Assembly (NCBI GenBank): GCA_002308555.1
Contig: DBWD01000039.1
Location: 308-8,695 of the forward strand
DNA: 8,388 nucleotides
Origin: a bacterium UBP3_UBA1247
GTDB taxonomy: Bacteria; UBA3054
Direction of reading: 5' to 3'
The position numbers and the translations under genes were made by a program. This document shows positions 5,882 to 8,388 of the stretch, in pieces. The notes under the pieces were generated by a model that was not told the origin of the DNA, searched no databases, and saw nothing but the letters and a program-made list of their open reading frames with translations. Each line of letters starts with the position of its first letter. Position 1 is the stretch's first letter.

Positions 5882-7117
5882 ATGGCATACTACAACAACA
5901 AATTTCATAAAAACCGTTTTAGCAAGGGACGGTCGAACGGTAGGTATTACAGCAAATACAACAGATACAACCGCTCGGCCAACTATAGAGACCCCATCCT
6001 CGGCGAGGAAGAACCCAGCGAACTCCTTCCCGTCTGCGGCGTCTACCGCCGCAACGACAAAGGCGCCGTATTGAGGAAGCCCGAAAGAGACTTCAAGCCC
6101 GAGGAAAGCGAGATCTACATCCGCCAGGAACTGGTCAGGCGCTACGGCCTCATCCAGGGCGCCTACATAGAAGGCCGGATGGCCGAGATCAACGGCAAGA
6201 AATGGGTCATCGAGATCGACGCCGTCAACGGCCTCATCCCGGAGATCTTCCGTTTCCGTCCCCAGCTTAAGGAACTCCCCGCCGTCGCCCCCGTGGAACG
6301 CTTCGACCTTGGCAAGTCCGGCGACGAGAGCATGCGCATCGTGGACCTTATCGCCCCCATCGGCAAAGGCACCCGCGCCCTCATCGTCTCACCTCCCAAG
6401 GCCGGCAAGACCACCATGCTGGAAAAACTGGCCGGCGCCATCAAGCTCGCCTCCCCCGAGAGCCGCGTCATCGTCCTTCTGGTGGACGAGCGCCCAGAGG
6501 AAGTCACCCATTTCCGCCGGGCCCTCCCGGAAGTCGAGATCCTGGCCTCCAACAACGACCAGTCCCCCAGGGAGCACGTGGAACTAGTCCGCGCCGTCAT
6601 GGACTCCGTCAAGATCGAGCTGGAATGCAGCAAGGACGTGGTCGTCCTCATGGACAGCATCACCAGAGTCGGCCGCGCCTTCAACCTTAACAACGTCTAC
6701 AGCAACAAGCTCATGTCCGGCGGCCTGGCCCCCGGCGCCATGGAGATCCCCCGCCGCTTCTTCGGCATGGCCCGCAAAATAGAAAACGGCGGCTCCCTCA
6801 CCATCATCGCCACCGCCCTGGTGGACACCGGCTCCCGCATGGACGAGCTCATCTTCCAGGAATTCAAAGGCACCGGCAACTGCGAGATCATCCTCGACCG
6901 CGTCCTGGCCGACTCCCGCATTTTCCCCGCCATCAACGTCTTCCAAAGCGGCACCCGCCGGGAAGAGCTCCTCTATCCCCCCAAGGAATACGCGAAGCTC
7001 GTCACCCTCAGGCGCATCCTGGCCGACGAAAGCGTCAAGGACGCCGCCGCCACCCTCAAGGAACTCATCGAGAAGTACCCCACCAACCAGGAACTCCTCA
7101 AGTCCCTCCGCGGCTAG
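5882..7117 (+). CDS. rho: Transcription termination factor Rho
   Basis: This is the hexameric RNA-dependent ATPase that translocates on nascent RNA and releases it from RNA polymerase in the cytoplasm. At 411 residues it is close to the 419 of E. coli. The motor domain is intact: Walker A P-P-K-A-G-K-T (K176), D-E-R-P-E-E-V (E203 and R204, matching catalytic E211 and R212), Walker B V-V-V-L-M-D-S-I-T-R (D258), the Q-loop region S-G-G-L-A-P-G-A, F-K-G-T-G-N, and the arginine finger in S-G-T-R (R359). The N-terminus is unusual. The helix bundle of standard Rho is replaced by a 37-residue tail rich in Tyr, Asn, Arg and Lys. In the OB-fold (about 51-115) the usual D-G-F-G-F-L-R appears as D-K-G-A-V-L-R, losing both RNA-stacking Phe residues. 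It is monocistronic, with its own promoter and terminator. Confidence 0.98.
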   Translation: MAYYNNKFHKNRFSKGRSNGRYYSKYNRYNRSANYRDPILGEEEPSELLPVCGVYRRNDKGAVLRKPERDFKPEESEIYIRQELVRRYGLIQGAYIEGRMAEINGKKWVIEIDAVNGLIPEIFRFRPQLKELPAVAPVERFDLGKSGDESMRIVDLIAPIGKGTRALIVSPPKAGKTTMLEKLAGAIKLASPESRVIVLLVDERPEEVTHFRRALPEVEILASNNDQSPREHVELVRAVMDSVKIELECSKDVVVLMDSITRVGRAFNLNNVYSNKLMSGGLAPGAMEIPRRFFGMARKIENGGSLTIIATALVDTGSRMDELIFQEFKGTGNCEIILDRVLADSRIFPAINVFQSGTRREELLYPPKEYAKLVTLRRILADESVKDAAATLKELIEKYPTNQELLKSLRG

Positions 7118-7159
7118 CGCCCAAAGCAAAAGCAAAAAACAAAAACCATTCCCATCCCC

Positions 7160-7198
7160 AAAAAACAAATGTCAGCCAAAAGCTGACATTTGTTTTTT
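7160..7198 (+). terminator. Intrinsic terminator after rho
   Basis: A perfect 17-bp stem, 7160-7176 with 7182-7198, closes a CAAAA loop and ends in a T run mirrored by an A run on the 5' side. It lies 43 nt past the rho stop codon and marks the point where GC-rich sequence gives way to the AT-rich toxin-antitoxin island. Confidence 0.93.
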
Positions 7199-7277
7199 TC
7201 TATCCTCCAAAGCCGCGCAACAAAATCCCAATTTTTGCCGTTATATATAAAAGACCGTTTACATATGAATGCGTACC

Positions 7278-7294
7278 GCTATCGCAAAGATAGC
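7278..7294. promoter_or_regulatory. Candidate operator of the toxin-antitoxin pair
   Basis: A perfect inverted repeat, GCTATC (7278-7283) and GATAGC (7289-7294) around GCAAA, ends 3 nt before the -35 hexamer of the toxin promoter. The downstream antitoxin has a helix-turn-helix, and MqsA-type antitoxins repress their own operon by binding such palindromes. That this antitoxin binds here is inferred from position and symmetry only. Confidence 0.45.
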
Positions 7295-7297
7295 ATA

Positions 7298-7326
7298 TTG
7301 ACAAAAAACCATCATTATAATATGAT
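7298..7326 (+). promoter_or_regulatory. Promoter of the toxin-antitoxin operon
   Basis: TTGACA (7298-7303) is a consensus -35. With 17-nt spacing the -10 is TATGAT (7321-7326), which abuts the toxin ATG. The better hexamer TATAAT (7316-7321) would be only 12 nt away. With TATAAT as the -10, transcription would begin almost exactly at the ATG at 7327, giving a leaderless toxin message. With TATGAT it would begin inside the coding sequence. Confidence 0.6.
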
Positions 7327-7767
7327 ATGAAAAACAAAAAATACTATCATAATAGCTGTAAACTAACAAGCGTTGATAAAACTCACATTGAGGATTATCT
7401 AACGGAGGTTAGACAAAAAATTCAAAATGGTGCATACCGTTTTGCCATTAACAAGAAAAGACCAGACAATGTTAAACTCTTCGCTAACTATGCAATTGAT
7501 GAGCGCAAAGCCAAAGAAATAATTCTAACCCTAAATCATGAGAATTTTTCCAATATCATCCGAAACAAACACAAGGGATACGAGCACGAATTACTATACG
7601 TGTTTGGAAAAACTGTGAGTTTAGAGAAGATAATTGGTAAAAAACTAGTTTCGGTCCCTCTGTACATTAAAATAAACAATATGAAATTCAGTTCAGTAAT
7701 AATAATTTCATTTCACGAGCAAAAATACAATTTAAAATACTATTTTAAGAGGTGTAAAAATGAATAA
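7327..7767 (+). CDS. MqsR-like toxin of a toxin-antitoxin pair
   Basis: This 146-residue basic protein is probably an MqsR-family mRNA interferase of the RelE-like fold. Family resemblance rests on the order of elements: an N-terminal helix (about 19-34), Y-R-F-A-I-N, a helix with I-I-L-T-L (65-69), and a C-terminal beta hairpin L-Y-I-K-I (112-116) followed by V-I-I-I-S-F-H-E (124-131). This parallels the V-Y-L-K-I and V-L-I-V-S-F ending of E. coli MqsR, whose catalytic Y81 would align with Y113. It is longer than E. coli MqsR (98 residues). The toxin-first order matches mqsRA. No Shine-Dalgarno sequence precedes ATG 7327, and there is no other in-frame ATG until residue 119. The low GC content, about 20-35% in lines counted by hand, marks it as acquired DNA. 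Its last 8 nt overlap the antitoxin gene. Confidence 0.75.
   Translation: MKNKKYYHNSCKLTSVDKTHIEDYLTEVRQKIQNGAYRFAINKKRPDNVKLFANYAIDERKAKEIILTLNHENFSNIIRNKHKGYEHELLYVFGKTVSLEKIIGKKLVSVPLYIKINNMKFSSVIIISFHEQKYNLKYYFKRCKNE
7748..7754 (+). promoter_or_regulatory. Ribosome binding site of the antitoxin
   Basis: AGAGGTG lies within the toxin coding sequence, 5 nt before the antitoxin ATG at 7760. The toxin has no such site, so the arrangement favours antitoxin over toxin synthesis from the shared message. Confidence 0.75.
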
Positions 7768-8388
7768 AGATTTCTGTTATGAATGTCGTAAGGAAAGAGA
7801 ATATAAGATCGTCAAAACTCCTTATCGACATAAAGTTGGGAAAAAAATATACAAATTTCTTATTTCTTCAGCCATATGTCAGACATGCGGTTCAGAAATG
7901 GGAATTCCCGGAATATTAGACTTGAAAGCTAAAGAAATTGGCAAACAATACAGGGAAGCTGAAGGTCTTGTTCAAAATGATGAGATTAGAACATTGATGG
8001 AACTCTACAACATTGGCCAGGCTCCTCTCTCTTTAGCTCTCGGCTTCGGAGAAGTTACCATTTCCAGATATCTGATAGGCTGCTATCCCTCAAAAAAACA
8101 TACATTAGTAATCAGATCAGCACTCAACTCTCCCAGCTTTATGAAGAAGCAGCTTGAGAAGAACAAAAGCAAACTCACCAACGCCGCCTATAGGAAAGCC
8201 TATCATACCGCCTGCGAACTGGAAAAGATATTCTCCTTTTCCGACAAGCTCCGCTCAACTATCGCCCGCCTTTTCAACAACCTTAGCGAAATAACCCCCT
8301 TGGCCCTGCAAAAACTCCTTTACTTCTGCCAGGGATATTCCCTCGCCCTGGGATCCGCCCCTATCTTCCCCGAGGAATGCGAAGCCTG
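7760..8388 (+). CDS. Antitoxin: MqsA-like zinc ribbon and HTH with Panacea (SocA/DUF4065) domain (3' end beyond window)
   Basis: The first 209 residues are present. C6-x-x-C9 and C40-x-x-C43 form a zinc ribbon as in MqsA, which binds the toxin in that family. Residues 73-112 form a helix-turn-helix, with L-G-F-G-E-V-T-I-S-R-Y as turn and recognition helix, for autoregulation. After a charged helical linker (125-160), residues from about 162 onward match the start of the Panacea/SocA domain: I-T-P-L-A-L-Q-K-L-L-Y-F-C-Q-G-Y, then P-I-F-P-E-E-C-E-A. Panacea domains neutralise many unrelated toxins. The start is fixed by AGAGGTG and overlaps the toxin by 8 nt, indicating translational coupling. 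GC rises along the gene: about 34% at 7801-7980, 42% at 7981-8160 and 52% at 8161-8388, by hand count. The frame is open to the window edge. Confidence 0.9.
   Translation, partial: MNKDFCYECRKEREYKIVKTPYRHKVGKKIYKFLISSAICQTCGSEMGIPGILDLKAKEIGKQYREAEGLVQNDEIRTLMELYNIGQAPLSLALGFGEVTISRYLIGCYPSKKHTLVIRSALNSPSFMKKQLEKNKSKLTNAAYRKAYHTACELEKIFSFSDKLRSTIARLFNNLSEITPLALQKLLYFCQGYSLALGSAPIFPEECEA

Noticed and set aside
6163..7168. Several frames on both strands overlapping rho
   Set aside because: All are antisense or out-of-frame shadows of the highly conserved rho coding sequence.

Overview
The window reads as a chromosomal segment from a GC-rich, probably Gram-negative bacterium. Rho and its neighbours use strongly GC-ending codons, and a 60-base stretch of rho counted by hand is about 65% GC. 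Near the right end there is an AT-rich accessory island. I cannot name the phylum. A CAAX-protease-like membrane protein of the kind found in exosortase/PEP-CTERM organisms, a GtrA-type glycan protein and Rho fit a diderm surface lifestyle, but that is inference.

Layout. On the minus strand at the left is a partial gene for a small exported protein rich in Gly-Thr-Val (1-523). It has a clear sigma-70-type promoter, a leader of about 200 nt packed with hairpins, and a good ribosome binding site. Upstream of it on the same strand is a very large membrane protein (821-4414) that joins a GtrA domain, a polytopic membrane region resembling GT-C glycosyltransferases, and a C-terminal lectin-like domain. 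Divergent from it on the plus strand are tRNA-Ser(GCU) with its own promoter and terminator (4476-4656), a CPBP/CAAX-type intramembrane protease (4684-5577) ending in a perfect 16-bp terminator, and rho (5882-7117). Rho has a strong promoter, a leader of about 160 nt that is C-rich in its middle, and a perfect 17-bp terminator.

After the rho terminator the composition drops sharply. An AT-rich toxin-antitoxin pair begins: an MqsR-like toxin (7327-7767), overlapped by 8 nt by an antitoxin with an MqsA-like zinc ribbon, a helix-turn-helix and a Panacea (SocA/DUF4065) domain (7760 to the window end). GC content rises across the antitoxin from about 34% to about 52% as it passes into the Panacea domain. 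This suggests that the toxin plus N-terminal module and the Panacea half have different histories.

Points most worth a second look are the structured leader of the exported protein, the GtrA/GT-C/lectin fusion, the Rho variant with an Arg/Tyr/Asn-rich tail and a degenerate primary RNA-binding motif together with its rut-like leader, and the composition break inside the Panacea antitoxin.
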